The translations under genes were made by a program, and so were the position numbers. Shown here in pieces: positions 1 through 10,884 of a stretch of DNA of 23,359 nt. This stretch comes from Pelomyxa schiedti (lineage: Eukaryota; Evosea; Pelobiontida; Pelomyxidae). The notes beneath the pieces are model-generated. The model saw only the letters and a program-made list of their open reading frames with translations. It was not told the DNA's origin and searched no databases. Location: the NCBI GenBank assembly GCA_020536535.1, contig JAHLWZ010000537.1, positions 1,024-24,382 of the forward strand, read 5' to 3'. Every line of letters starts with the position of its first letter. Position 1 is the first letter of the stretch.

Positions 1-221
1 TGAGGGATTACGAAAACTTGCTCCGAGTAGCAGAACTCTATGACTGGTTTTCCATGGAGCGGGATTACGTGGAAGCTTTGTGCCTCTATCAAACACCTCC
101 ACCAGGATTCCCAGTCGCACTGCCCACTGGATTCTTCCCGCTCCGTTGCTGTCTGATGAATGATAGGACCCATATGGCTCTCCTTTTGATATGGCTTATT
201 CGATGCAACGAAATGTTGTAA
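1..221 (+). CDS. 3' end of an array-family gene (copy 0, partial)
   Basis: The reading frame is open from base 3 to a TAA at 219-221; the 5' part lies outside the window. The visible 72 residues are the C-terminal module 2 of the array family. It starts with an ENLLR...DW stretch that closely matches gene D, then a Pro-rich loop, then the signature RCCLMNDRTHM...WLIRCNEML. The equivalents are CCFTVDD...WVRLCRAML in A, CCFLVDD...WAIRCREVL in B and CCFMVND...WVCRCRAAL in C. The 3' flank also matches that of D, so copy 0 and D are probably sister copies. No known domain is recognised and function is unknown. Confidence 0.75.
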   Translation, partial: RDYENLLRVAELYDWFSMERDYVEALCLYQTPPPGFPVALPTGFFPLRCCLMNDRTHMALLLIWLIRCNEML

Positions 222-1081
222 CGTGGGAATCTCTGGAGACAGAAGAGACCAGAAAGCTGCCGATGTGTGAGATGTGACGGCCTAACACCTATTGTATTCA
301 ATAACGAAAGAATATTTATTTGACGAAAACACTTTCCTGTATCTCCAAGTTGCTTTTTGAAAAGGAAAAATTTTGAAAGCCAATCTACGACTCGAAGGAG
401 GAACAAAAAAATTTTTTTGTTTGTTCTCGTTTTCGGGAAGTGTCTTTCAACAAAGAGCTGGTCCTTTTCTCTTCAAAACTTTGCTTTGCTCTTCAAAACT
501 CCATACTTCACCACCTTTTAATCTTCGAACATGGGAGATCACAGTGTAATCATATTTTGTAGCACGTGAGCCTCATTTGGACTTTTCCATGCGCTTGCTT
601 GCGTGTCGACGGGAATGGCATTCAAACTTTGTTTTTGGTCACGGTTGGTCTCATTCGATGTGGATGCTGAATAAATGACCTAACATCTTTATGCCGCTAG
701 TCCTTAACTGGAGGACATATTCTATGAACATTGCCATGCCAAGTTCACAGGATGCAAAACGATCATGAAACAAAACTGAACAATGTTGACTGGCATCTGC
801 TTTGTACCTGTGGTATTAAGAAGAAGAACAAAAACGTGGTCCCTAGTCAGTAAGAACGTTGACATGCTACTAAACCCTTGCTCAGAACTTCCCAGAGAAC
901 TAAGGAATATGGTGTGATAAATGGGTATCTTTTATCTTCCTTTACTGGTACTATTAGGCCACTAACTACTAAGCTAAAAACAGAATGGCGGTGACTCTGT
1001 CTGGTTTTGCGATGTTTTTCGTGACGGGCACAACATCAGATTTGAAGAAGTGGACGGAACACGCCGAGACTGGGAAAACAA
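222..1081. other. Spacer between copy 0 and gene A, made of duplicated flanks
   Basis: No convincing gene is present. Bases 222-300 (CAGAAGAGACCAGAAAGCTG...GCCTAACACCT) match the sequence after the stop of D at about 22438-22490. Bases 310-365, including CCAAGTTGC followed by a GAAAAGGAAAAA tract, match about 10345-10400 and more weakly 22534-22574. The right end, from about 981 (GTGGCGGTGACTCTGTCTGG-type sequence), resembles 10783-10884 upstream of gene C. The middle (about 500-900) shows nothing I can identify. Confidence 0.6.
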
Positions 1082-1198
1082 GCCAACATCAAGGTGCAGT
1101 GCTTTTGGGAAATCTGTGGGATAATCAGTAGGTACGCCAAGTTGCCAACTGTCAATTTGGGCCAGACTTCAAAGATCAAAATGCACATTCTCCCATTT
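1082..1198 (+). promoter_or_regulatory. Conserved upstream block of gene A (117 nt identical to that of gene C)
   Basis: Bases 1082-1198 are identical, by eye, to 10885-11001. A diverged version lies at 23252-23359 at the window edge. The block contains the small inverted repeat AGTTG-C-CAACT within CCAAGTTGCCAACTGTC and ends around an ATG shared by all three copies. Flanking coding sequence of A and C is clearly more diverged. It may be a core promoter, 5' UTR or small non-coding RNA; sequence alone does not say which. Confidence 0.6.
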
Positions 1199-1216
1199 TC
1201 TATGTGCCTGACGTAA
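1181..1216 (+). other. Possible upstream ORF (11 codons) in the gene A leader
   Basis: The ATG at 1181 sits in the conserved block and runs for 11 codons to TAA at 1214-1216. The same ATG in gene C (10984) is in frame with the main coding region, and the E copy also keeps an ATG here (23351). In A it can only act as an upstream ORF, because another stop (TAA at 1290) also lies in the main frame before the start at 1365. Use is inferred only. Confidence 0.3.
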
Positions 1217-1364
1217 ATCACCGTCCAAAAAAGTCCAGCCACCTTTGTTTTCTTTCTATGCCAGTCCGAGCGAAAAATGGAAGAAAACATAAAATACGAA
1301 CCAAACAAACATACAAAAGTTGCAGAAAAACTCCTTCAAGAATTCATTCTCCTCCCTCCCATCG

Positions 1365-2589
1365 ATGCAGGCCTGTCCCCCGAGCTCTTCGTCGTCCGGC
1401 AGTTCGTCTTCAGGTGAGGACGATGCCCACGTCATGGCACTCTCGCGCCAAAACACAGTCCCAGTCGGTAGCGTTGCAGTGGACCCCACAACCGGCCTTC
1501 CAGTGTTTGTTTTTACCTCGGGATACCAACAGCAGCAGAACAATCCTCAGCAGCAACCCTTGGTGGTCAACTACCCATCCACACAGCAATTTTATCAAAA
1601 CGGCACGACAAAATCGCGCTCACAAAAAAGGAACAATGGAGCCAAGTTGCCTCGCGCCGTGGTCTCTGTTTGTTCCTCCGCTTCTTCGCCTTATTGTTGT
1701 ATCAACAAAGGTTCGTCGAATTATGCGCCCTCGGCTAATCCCTTGGGCTGCTTCACTCCCTTTCCTGGTATTGTCACTTTCCCGCAGAACGATCCGACGA
1801 TGTGGATACGGGCTGCTCCTCAGAGTTCTGTTTGGTCGGGTTCCACCCACCTGGTCCACCCCCAGCCTGCACCTCGTCGTCATTCTCGTCATCTGCATCC
1901 TCCACAAGTACCTCCAGCAGTCTCTGCACTGGAGACAGAGTACCAGGCTGTAGCTTCTACTTCAACAAAGAAACCAACAAAAAGAAAAACAAAAGGATCT
2001 TTTGGTTTTGTGGAGAAGGCACAGACGACGGACGGCACAGCTGCTGCGAGAGCAGAACCAGAAAAATCCGAGACCCGCAAAAAGCCAGCATGTTCACTTC
2101 CCTCACTTCCATCACCTTCACAGACAGAGTTGATGCCTCCACCCAAAATCAATAAGACAGTGAATGGAGATGTGAAGAACTCAAAGATCGTGACGAGTAG
2201 TCAACATTGCTCACCAGCAGAGCACACTGCAATACCACAGAAAGATATCTCCAAGAAGAGGTGCAGCGATATGAATCCGGAAAATGCTGGTTCTACCAAG
2301 CAGAATCCTGAGTTAATCTCACGGAAGGAACCTCCACAACCAGATCAAAGTTCTTCTGTGAGACCACGAGGCAACTATAAAAATACATTGCGGCTTCCAC
2401 AACGGAATCTGAGGGCTGTGGAAAAGGATCACCACCAACAGCAGCAGCAGCAGATAAGGCAAACGAGTGTGAATCAACACAATTCTGAGAACAGGAAACC
2501 AGTTGAAAGGAGTCATGACAACTCAACAAGAAAGAGGATTCCATCCGGCTGGGATGTAATAACCCCTTCCCCATCTCATTCCAGAAGGC

Positions 2590-2626
<37 letters not shown>

Positions 2627-5153
2627 AGGTAGAAGAAGCAAGAGCAGGAGCAGGGAAAAAACGAAGAGAGGAAGCGGCCCCCGAAGGCACAAGGGACCAA
2701 CGAGTAGAAGCCCGACAAGGAGGGAAGACATCAGTATTCACAAAATAATTTCAAGCCACGGTGGTGCCCCCCTGCACTCTGCTCCCGAGAGAGGAAGACA
2801 ACAACAAGAACAACAACAGCACCGAGATGTGAGAGCAGAAAGACGCCAAACACCATCGATCAACAGTGAGGAGAAAAAAGAAGTTGTGGTTGTTGTGCCT
2901 TGTGCTCCTGTGTTCACTTCCACTTTCCCCTCTTCCGTTGAATCAATCCCTGAAAAATACACAGCAAAGTCAGTGCGACCTGAATTTTGTTGTGGCGCTG
3001 CTGATGAGGCACCAGAAAATTCCGTTTCCGAATCAACAAGCGCCCTGATCCAAGAAGACCCCATCATCAACAACAGCCAAGAGATTCCGAGCGGCGATCT
3101 CAGTCCTGATTCTGCGGAATCTGATATCTCAAATCCGCATCAGACCACGTCGGCTCGGCCCATCCAACAACATGCCGAAGTTTCCTCAGAACTCAACGGA
3201 AAACCCTCTCCTCCTCATCAAGTCTCCTCTCAAATTGTTATCACCACGCCACAGCCGCAGCCACAACCAGCACCACTCGAAGTACCACCTCCTCTTCCTG
3301 CTTCCCCATCACCACCACCTCGCCAGAGTGAGGCTATTATCATCAATATCACAAGCCCGGCTCCCCCTGATCTGTCACCGGTCCTGTCGCCGTCGAATAA
3401 AGATGCCTCCTCGTCTGGCAGCTCTTCCTCTGTTTCATCCACCGGGGATCCTTCACGTCTTCCCAACGAAATTGATGCAGAAATGAAGGAAGTCTCTCCA
3501 ATGGAACCCCTCAGATCGGCAGATGCAACTGAAAATAACACATGGAGAACAGATGCTTCTACTCCTAGGCTCCCGAGTTGTGCTGCCGTGGTTCCAGACC
3601 TCAGTAACCCTGTGGGCACTTTTGGGCAAGAGAAGAGAGAGACAGCAGGAGTGTCAGCATCAAGTGAGGAGATGCTTCAGCAGCAAGTTCCACCTTCACA
3701 AGCAGAAGAAGCAACAGAAGACGAAGCAGTAGCGGCACCTCTTTTTGATATTCTTCAGCAGTTTCTGGAAAGTCAGACGGTAATGGATCAAGCCATTGAG
3801 CAAAGTGGACCTTTCCATCCTCTGCCACTGATAGCAACAAATCCAGAGGGTGTCGAAGAACAAGAGCCAATTAGAAATGGAAGCTCAGAAGTTCCACCTG
3901 CACAACAAAGTGGCGTTCTTCCACACAGCTTTCAGCCCCCCGCTATATTCAGCCAATACGCTTACGGGGGGTATCCTCCGGAAACAAACGGGTTTGCTGG
4001 TGGAGATTCACAGCAGCTGGCGCACTCCCCTTCGTTCAATGCTGACCCAGCAGCTTTCCCCTCCCAGAACTTGGATCCCACACAGGAGGTCAATCAACTG
4101 CCCAATTCGTACTCGGGAAATTCAGTGTTCACACAAAGCTGTGCGGCTCCACTTGCAGGGACAACAGATCCCTCCAATCATCTCGGGGTGATGCCGATGC
4201 CATCACCAGCATGCGTAACTCATCCCTTCCTGAATGATACAAGCCCATTGGATCCCTTGATAAGCAGTTTGTCTGATTTTATGTTTCCTGCCAGGCCGAT
4301 TGTAGATAAGGCGGCGTTCCTTCGTGATCTCATTTCATCTTTGGAGAAAGATTCAGCTTCAGCTTGGGAGCGTCGGGATTTCTCACACCAAATCGTGTTG
4401 TATGTCTCGAAAGTTTTAGTAACACTCATCTCACTCTGCTTCAGGGATGTGTCCTGCCAACTGCTGAAAGGAAGATATCTTGCTGAGAGATACACCTTGT
4501 TGTGCACTGAAACAAACGCAGTGTTGGTAACACTATCCGTTAGAGCCAATAACAAAGAGAAAGCTGCACCCTCTCAGGCACCTCCGGCATCATCAGGCTC
4601 CGTTCAGCAACCACCTCACGAATCGCCACTGCTTCTTGGTCCCCCACTCGGTGCCGGCGTTGATTTTGACGACTCAATTCCATTTGATAATATCCCGCTT
4701 GCCCATCAGCCTTACCAGCAACAATACGCGGTTCAGGTGTTTGCGCCCCCAACCAATACTCAGCCCCAAATCCCACAACCACCAACACCACTCCCTGTTC
4801 CCCTGATTCAACAACAGCAACCACCAGCAGCACCCCCTCCACAGCCACAACAACAACAGCTACCAGCAGTGCTAAGTACCAGGAGGTTGCGCAGAAAGAT
4901 GGAGAGGCTGTGCATATGGCACGGAATGCAGCTGAAATACATGGAGACCATGCTCATTCCGCCCCAACGGTGGACCCCGTACGGAATCCCGCCGCTTCCA
5001 ACAACCCAGTTCCCGCATTGCTGCTTCACGGTCGACGATAATCACGTGAAGGAGCTCTGGCAGTGGGTCCGTCTATGCCGGGCTATGCTGGAGAGCGAAC
5101 CGTCTGAGAACACTCCGTCACGCCAGAGCCCTGGTGACTCCTCCAATTCGTGA
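1365..5153 (+). CDS. Array gene A: large disordered RS/Q/P-rich protein of unknown family
   Basis: Start ATG 1365 is chosen because the context ATCGATGCAGG is identical at the C start (11179), both proteins begin MQ(A/G)CP, and a stop at 1290 closes the frame upstream. Stop is TGA 5151-5153. Removing the probable intron 4400-4444 gives 1247 aa. Order: Ser-rich acidic N-terminus, QQQ runs, ELMPPPKINKTVNGD motif, a Gln run near residue 356, an Arg/Ser repeat at about 408-458, and long Pro/Ser/Gln-rich disorder. Module 1 follows (about 960-1045: LISSLSDF...FLRDLISSLE...SCQLLKGRYL...NAVLV), then a P/Q linker and module 2 (about 1157-1233: LKYMETM...PHCCFTVDD...WVRLCRAML), ending SRQSPGDSSNS. The composition suggests a nuclear RNA-linked or condensate protein; that is inference. 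No named domain is recognised. Confidence 0.85.
2588..2664 (+). repeat. (AGCAGG)n hexanucleotide repeat coding Arg-Ser in gene A
   Basis: Tandem GGAGCA/AGCAGG units run from about 2588 to 2630 and continue imperfectly to about 2664. They encode alternating Arg and Ser as in SR-type proteins. The uniform AGC/AGG codons point to recent slippage expansion. Confidence 0.85.
4400..4444 (+). other. Intron of gene A (conserved site 2), 45 nt, frame-neutral
   Basis: GTATGT donor, AGTAAC branch-like sequence, pyrimidine-rich TCTCACTCTGCTTCAG acceptor. It lies at the same place and phase (2) as introns in B (8908-8966) and D (22045-22100), whose removal is needed to keep frame. Here the length is divisible by three and there is no in-frame stop, so retention would add 15 residues rather than break the protein. 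Confidence 0.8.
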
Positions 5154-5975
5154 CCTATCATGTGTATGCTCTGGTTGACTGTCAGCTTCAGCCTATTGCT
5201 TCATCTTTTTGTTTCTGTAGTTTTATTTTTTTTTGGTTTTTTTTATGATAGGAGTGTGCTTGTTGTTTGTTGGCAATCTTAGGAACTTGGTTTCGAGGAA
5301 ACAATCAAAAATTTTGGTTCAGCTTCTAATCAAAAAACCATGCCCCGATCGCAGCCTTGGACTGATTGTGACAGGTCCAACCACAACACCAGATCACGAA
5401 TGAACTGCCCATAAGTGTCATGGACACTTGGGCGTCTTCTCAGAGCACAGATCCCAAGTTGGGACCATCAAGGATAGGCAATGTTTGTGTTTCACTCGGA
5501 CATTTTAATGAAGGAAAGGAAGGTTCAAGAAACCCTCTTCATGGTCACCTACGACTCAAGAGTGACACAGAGGGAGTGTTGTCATCAAACATCTATTTTT
5601 CCCAATGCCGGCGACATCCGTCCTTCTCAGGATGTTTGGACAAATTAGTGGTCGTTGATGGCGGCTGTGATTGGCGATTTGCCCACACAAGAACATCAAC
5701 CCCAGATGCCAGTTGGTAAGTTGGCACTGCCAACCAAGTTGATGTTGCAAGTGACATTTACACGAAACACTTTGAGCTGTCGGTACTGCTGCCTGAATCT
5801 GATCTGTTGGCTGGTCCTTTTTTTGGCGCCGCTGGAGGCAAAACGAAATGTTTCTTCAGAGGGTTCCATGAAGGCAACCAAAGGAAACGGACGAAACTTA
5901 CTTACACACAGCCAAAACTCGCCCACTTTTTGCCAAGCCAATCCACAGGCGCACCCTCCCCACACTCCTCCCACA
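5154..5975. other. Spacer and 5' leader between A and B
   Basis: The first 320 bases match the 3' flank of C in order. They share a T-rich TTTTATTTTTTT stretch (5220-5250), ACTTGGTTTCGAGGAAA (about 5285), GATCG...GCCTTGGAC (about 5347) and CCCAAGTTGG(G/A)AC...ATCAAGGA (about 5453). This is likely 3' UTR plus flank. From 5658 the frame of B is already open (ATG 5658), with a strong GTAAGT donor at 5716 and a TTTCTTCAG acceptor ending 5859, so a leader intron or N-terminal extension of B is possible. No other gene seen. Confidence 0.5.
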
Positions 5976-8900
5976 ATGTCACACTTCCCGCCTCCCCTTC
6001 CCTTGTATTCCTATTCGTATCCCTTTCCCGTCTCGTTGCCAATTCCCTCGCCTGAATGTGGCTCCTCGTCCTCATCTTCCTCTGCTGAAGATGCCTCCTC
6101 GTCTCCATCTTCCTCCCCCAACGTTGTCCAATTCCGAGGTAACGTGGCTGACACGTGCCCTCGCCTTGTAGTTATGGGACCCAGCATACCAACTGGACTG
6201 TATCCTGCTCTTTATCCACCTGGAAATACGCCGATGCAACAAGCACACTTTCTTCCACTGAATTTACCGCAAGCGCAGCACCCTTCGAACTGCAGGAAGT
6301 CACATCGAAGGCAATCTGCAACCCCAAACAACCTGGTGCAATATTGGCCGAATCCTGCTGGTCCAGCTCAGAATCTTCCAATCACCCCTCAAAAGATGCC
6401 TCCCCCTCGGATATTAAGACATCCCGCTCGGCCTCGTCGTGTTCACAATAGAGTGACACTCGTTCCCATTCCACAAAATCAAATGCAGATGGAAAACACA
6501 GCTTGCAGTCCCGTCACTACAGTCACAACTAACACTCCAGTAAGATCAACCAGAAAAGACTCGGAAAAGGGATGTTTGAGTTCTACTGGAAAGGGTGAAG
6601 TCCGAACTGCGAAACCTATCAAACCTGAGAAACATAACAAACCAGCAGCCCCTCAGAAAGAAACCCATGCAAATAAGATGCCTCCACCCAAGATCAGCAG
6701 GAAAGCGAATGGGGATCTCCAAACTTCAAGGACCATCTCGGAGCAAGGCGCACCTGTGGGCAAAGGACAAAAACAAAAAGAAATTCCTGAAAAGAAAACA
6801 TCCACTGTAGCAGCTCCGAATTGCGTTTCTAGCAGTACCAGCACCAGCACCACACTAACACCCCCACCTCAGAAGAAGGAAGTGCGGCACTCAAACCAAC
6901 CCTCTTCTGCAACACCTCGAGAAAACAATCGGTTTGTCACCCCGCCGTCACAGCAGAAGCAGCAACATTTTACTTCCTTAGATCCACGCCAGCCAAGACA
7001 GTCGAGTGGACATCACTGTTCTGAAAACGCAGGGAGCCAAGACAATCATACAAGGAAGAGAGGACCATCAAATAGTGATGTCAAACACACCACTCAGAGG
7101 AGAGACAACAAGAATCGAAGTCGAAGCAAAAGTCGAAGTCGAAGTGGAACCAGAAGAAGGAGAAGTAGAAGTAGAAGTAGATCCAGAAGCAGGAGCAACA
7201 GCCGAAGCGGGAATAGAAACGGAAATAGAAATAAAAATAGAAGCAGGAGTAAAGAGATATCAAGAAAAGAAAGCAGCCCTCTAAGGCATGCCAGACAAAC
7301 AGATAGAAGGCCCACAGAACAGAAAAGCCATTCCAAGAGTCACAGTCCACCGATGGCATCCAGAAAGAGCGATTCCATCACTCAGAATGCAACGGAGGGA
7401 ACCGCAGAGCGCGAGCGAGAACAACATTACTGCAGTGTGAAATCTGAAACCCTCCAAACACAGAGCAACAGTAATGGAAAAAGTGGGGTTGTGCCTTGTT
7501 CCGTATCCATCTCCACTTCCGCTTCCACCACATGCTCTGTAACTCCAGTAGAATCACGTTCTCCAGCTCCATACACACCTCCTCCTCCAGTTCCAACTCC
7601 AACCCCAGTATCAGCTTCAGCTCCGATTCCTGAGCTGACTGTGCGAGCCCAATCACCAGTCCTGCCGTTAGTCTCAGCCCCAATCAAAGAGTTGGAGCCG
7701 AAGGAAGGTCAAATCTCTGACTCTGGAGATCTGATGCAAAGTGATGCAACTGAAGATAAAAACTTGTTAAGTTATGCAACCCAAGAGGAAACTATTCCAC
7801 CGCTGAAAGAGGCAGTCGAAACAATTCAACTCGATAATTCTACAAACCAAATTCAAGGATTCTCCACACTTCTCAGCTGTGTATCTCAGTCCGAGGAAAA
7901 CCATATTATAGAATCCAATATCACAACACCAGGAGTAACTGCCTCCAGTATTCCACTTCTGACCCCTCTGAGTAATACAAGCATCAATACTTGTAACATC
8001 AGCATCATCACAAGTCCCCCTCCTCCCCTCCTATCACCAATGATTACAGATGCCCCGAATAACTCCTCTTTATCCCCGTCATATCTGCGGCGTATTTCCA
8101 ATGAGGAATCCACTGAAAATAACGAACACAAAAAAGGGGTGCCGGAATTAGTGGTATCTGATCTTCTCCAAAACTCAGAGATGGCAGTGCCACTATCTCC
8201 TCATTCAGTTCTCAAGACGTTACCACAGGTTATGACAACACAAGGTCCACAAGCAGTGGAGGTCTCAGCAGAGAGCGTGGAGGTCGCCCCTCAACAGCGT
8301 TTAATAGCTTCTTATTCCAACTGCGAAACTGTGCATGTCACAGACCCAACCGCACATCAAAGCACACAGGGCATAAGCATTGACCCTCTTCCGCTGTTGG
8401 AAGGAGAATCAACGAACCGGGTGACTGAAGAAGGAGAGGTAAATACAGGTTCTGGGATCCCTGACCACACTCATACAAGCCCCGGTGACTGCCCAGAATC
8501 TTTCCCGCATTCTATGTCTCCACCACTGTCCTCAAACGGTGTTGGTACAGTGTGCACACGAAGCCTCCCTGCAACGTATTCAGGATCCGCCGCAAGTACC
8601 CCTGATAGTTTCACAAGGCATCCGTTGCATTCCGGGAGTATTCCACCCCCATCACCAGCGTGTCAACCTCACCCGTCCTTTGACTCTGATGCGGCTTCGA
8701 CTCCAATGGATAAGCTGATAAAGGACTTGTCAGATTTTCTAAATCTGCCGCCGGTCAGTCATCCATCACTCTGGTCAATTTTTGTTGATGAACTATACAG
8801 GGAACACCGAACAAAATCAAAGAGAAGTGCCTTTTTGACCTTATCCATTTTCTGGAAGGAGCTGCCCGTTCTGCATATCAACAGGGAGATATCCACACAT

Positions 8901-9747
8901 TTGTTTTGTATGTGCTCTCTCAATACTGTTAAATCCCGAAAGAGCTCACCCTCGAAATGAATACAGCTACCACTCCTGCCAGCTGCTCAAGGGAAGATAC
9001 CTCACCGAGAAATTCGGTTTGATTTGCTCTCGCACAAATGCCGTGTTGGTGGGCCAGTCCATCAGAGCCGCTAAAGAAAAAGCCAAGAAAGCGGAGCGTT
9101 CCCAGGCACATTCAACAGCAACATGTTCGGTTCACCAACCACCCCCTGAGTCCCAACAACTCATTCAAGGTACTTCTGGTGACATGGATTTCCGTGATTC
9201 CTTCTCATCGATGCTGTCAGCACCACCGACGACTGAACCGCAGTCACTATCTTCTCCACCTGACAGGCCGCAACGGTATGAACAGACAGAACAACAACCA
9301 CATCAAACGGCAGACATTTCCTCATTCCAGCCTCCTCAGACCTGGCTCTCAGCACAGAATCAACCACCGCCATCACCACTCCCAATGCCCGATCTTCAAC
9401 AACCACACCTCTCTCAGAATGAGCAACAGCATGCACAACAGCCACAACCACAGCAGGTTCAGCAGCCAACGCCACTGCACGGCAAGAGGTTGATCAGGAT
9501 GCAGGATTCGGTGAGCGTTTGGATGGGAATGCAACTGAAATACCTGGAGGCTCTGTTCTTTCCATCACCACCTGATTTCCCAGTACCACCACCCACACAG
9601 CACTTCCCGCGGTGTTGCTTTCTGGTGGATGACAGGTTTCACACGAGTCTCCTTCTTCAGTGGGCTATTCGCTGCAGAGAAGTGCTGGATCATGACGCCC
9701 CAGTGAACACTCCACAACACCAAAGCCCCTGTGACAGCCACTGGTAG
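5976..9747 (+). CDS. Array gene B: three-exon RS/P-rich family member
   Basis: Exons 5976-8753, 8801-8907 and 8967-9747 (TAG stop) give 1221 aa. The straight frame ends at 8960, but removing 47 and 59 nt restores one frame and recovers the family sequence FDLIHFLEGAARSAY...FV-F-YHSCQLLKGRYL. ATG 5976 is preferred because the following SSSSSSSAEDA stretch aligns with the N-termini of A and C; ATG 5658 would add 106 residues. Features: KMPPPKISRKANGD motif, Arg/Ser/Asn repeat near 378-428, Pro/Ser/Thr-rich disorder, module 1 at about 910-993, Q/P linker, module 2 at about 1141-1206 (MQLKYLEAL...PRCCFLVDD...WAIRCREVL). It is more diverged from A than C is. Function unknown. Confidence 0.82.
7111..7252 (+). 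repeat. Arg-Ser/Arg-Asn coding repeat of gene B
   Basis: Runs of AGTCGA, AGTAGA and later AATAGA units encode RSRS followed by RNRN-type dipeptides. The codons differ from the AGC/AGG units of A and C, so this tract expanded independently although it sits at the same place in the protein. Confidence 0.8.
8754..8800 (+). other. Intron 1 of gene B (conserved site 1, phase 0), 47 nt
   Basis: GTCAGT donor and CTATACAG acceptor. It interrupts codons after DFLNLPP; removal shifts the frame by exactly the amount needed to read the module 1 helix-like segment (FDLIHFLE) aligned with RDLISSLE of A. Introns at the same place occur in C and D, but not in A. Confidence 0.82.
8908..8966 (+). other. Intron 2 of gene B (conserved site 2, phase 2), 59 nt
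   Basis: GTATGT donor, ACTGTTAAAT branch-like sequence, AATACAG acceptor. Removal joins ...HTFV-F to YHSCQLLKGRYL, matching the same junction in A, C and D. The length is not divisible by three, so splicing is required for a full-length protein. Confidence 0.85.
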
Positions 9748-10089
9748 TTTGAGAGTCTTTTCTTTTGGAAATTTATATTTTTAAAAAACGCAGCCGTTTT
9801 CAGGTCATCACATCTGTTATCGGAAGGGTTTTGTGAGGTTGGTGGAGATGCACCGTTCGGCAACACCACATCATGTTTGGGCAGAGGGTAAAAAACGGGA
9901 TTAAAATTGCTCATGGGTATTTGAGGGAGGTTGCCACCTTTACATCTTTCTCTGAGTTCGGGTCTCTCTTCCTCCATTTCCAGCAGTCATTCTCTCCTTT
10001 GGTTCTCCCAGGCTGGAGATACCTCAAACGACAGATGAAGACCTGCAGGCTGAAGAACCCATTCTCTTCAAGGATTTGAGTACTGATTA
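9748..10089. other. Spacer after gene B
   Basis: The likely 3' flank of B begins with an A/T-rich stretch (GGAAATTTATATTTTTAAAAAA, with cleavage-signal-like composition but no clear AATAAA). The rest shows no convincing gene. A piece near 9980-10020 (TTGGTTCTCCCAGGCTGGAG) weakly resembles D at about 22265, so relic sequence may begin here. Confidence 0.4.
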
Positions 10090-10400
10090 CAATTCATCCA
10101 CTGACTGCACCTTCATCTTCCTTTCGTAAAAGCAAGGTGCAAAGATGCTGGCCCTATCATCTGGTGATAATTTGACTGTACTTCATGACTGCTTGGTGTG
10201 AAGTCAGCAATGGGTCATTTGATCACAGCTCTGGCAGATTTTCGGTCTCCAAAGCCTGTTTTCACTATTACATGGGAGCTTGTTGCTCTATCTATCAGCA
10301 GAAGAAACCAGGAAGCTGGCCAATGTCTGTGTGCCTGTTACACTCTTTATTTGAAAACACTTTCGTGTGCCAAGTTGCTGTTTGATAAGGAAAAAACCCA
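10090..10400 (+). pseudogene. Relic of a D-type family copy
   Basis: Three patches match gene D and its flank in the same order. Bases 10096-10129 (CTGCACCTTCATCTTCC-type) match D near 21788-21815. TGGCCCTATC at 10149 matches 21827. Bases 10210-10254 encode MGHLITALADFRSPK, matching MGHLITASLFPK of D and LSDF of the other copies, at the exon edge before site 1. Bases 10345-10400 then match the 3' flank of copy 0. No continuous frame links them, and the rest of modules 1 and 2 is missing, so this is a decayed, mostly deleted copy. Confidence 0.6.
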
Positions 10401-10884
10401 ACTGATGACTTGGAATAAGCGTAACAAAAAAAAGTGGTTTCGTTTTTGTCTTTCAACCGTTGGTTGAGAGCCAGTGCTTTTTCCCACAGTCTGTGCTCTT
10501 AAAAAATTACTGCAGACTTCCATTTCAACCTCACATTTCCCGGGCCCTCACCCAACACTGTTCTGTGATAGAACAGTAATGCTGCAGTCTATGAGCACTC
10601 GAAATGTCATTGAATTTGATTTTAATTTGGTACCACAATAGCGGATTGAATGCCAAACAAGACACATAGACATAGTCTCTATCAAAGATAAACTGGGTGA
10701 GTAACTGGTGATCGTGCATGTCACTCGTTGAGTTTCTAATACTTCTGCATCCCTCTGAAAGCACTGTACTCTTTGCCAAAAACAGAGTGGCGGTGACTCT
10801 GTCTGGGTTTTGTGATGTTTTTCTGAGGGGCACAACATCAGGTTTCACGAAGTGGACCATGGCGAAACTTGGAAAACACTGTGC
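10401..10884. other. Spacer upstream of gene C
   Basis: No gene is recognised. A rich A/T stretch follows the relic. From about 10783 (GTGGCGGTGACTCTGTCTGGGTTTTG...GGGCACAACATCAGG...GAAGTGGAC) it resembles 981-1081 upstream of A, with small gaps, and leads into the 117-nt identical block. It is probably the promoter region. Confidence 0.5.

Noticed and set aside
1213-1264. Leader intron in A (GTAAAT...CCAG) that would extend the protein from ATG 1181
   Set aside because: The phase fits, but the joined frame meets TAA at 1290 before the main start, so it cannot extend the protein; a purely untranslated intron remains possible.
1036-1308. Minus-strand protein conserved upstream of both A and C
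   Set aside because: The identical peptide follows from the identical DNA block; no synonymous changes support coding, and the E copy does not keep it.
7081-7359. Minus-strand Phe/Tyr/Leu-rich frames that mimic membrane proteins
   Set aside because: They are the antisense of the Arg/Ser repeat of gene B.
8960-9018. Gene B as a pseudogene broken by a stop and frameshift
   Set aside because: Two GT...AG introns of 47 and 59 nt restore a single frame and family-like sequence at both junctions.
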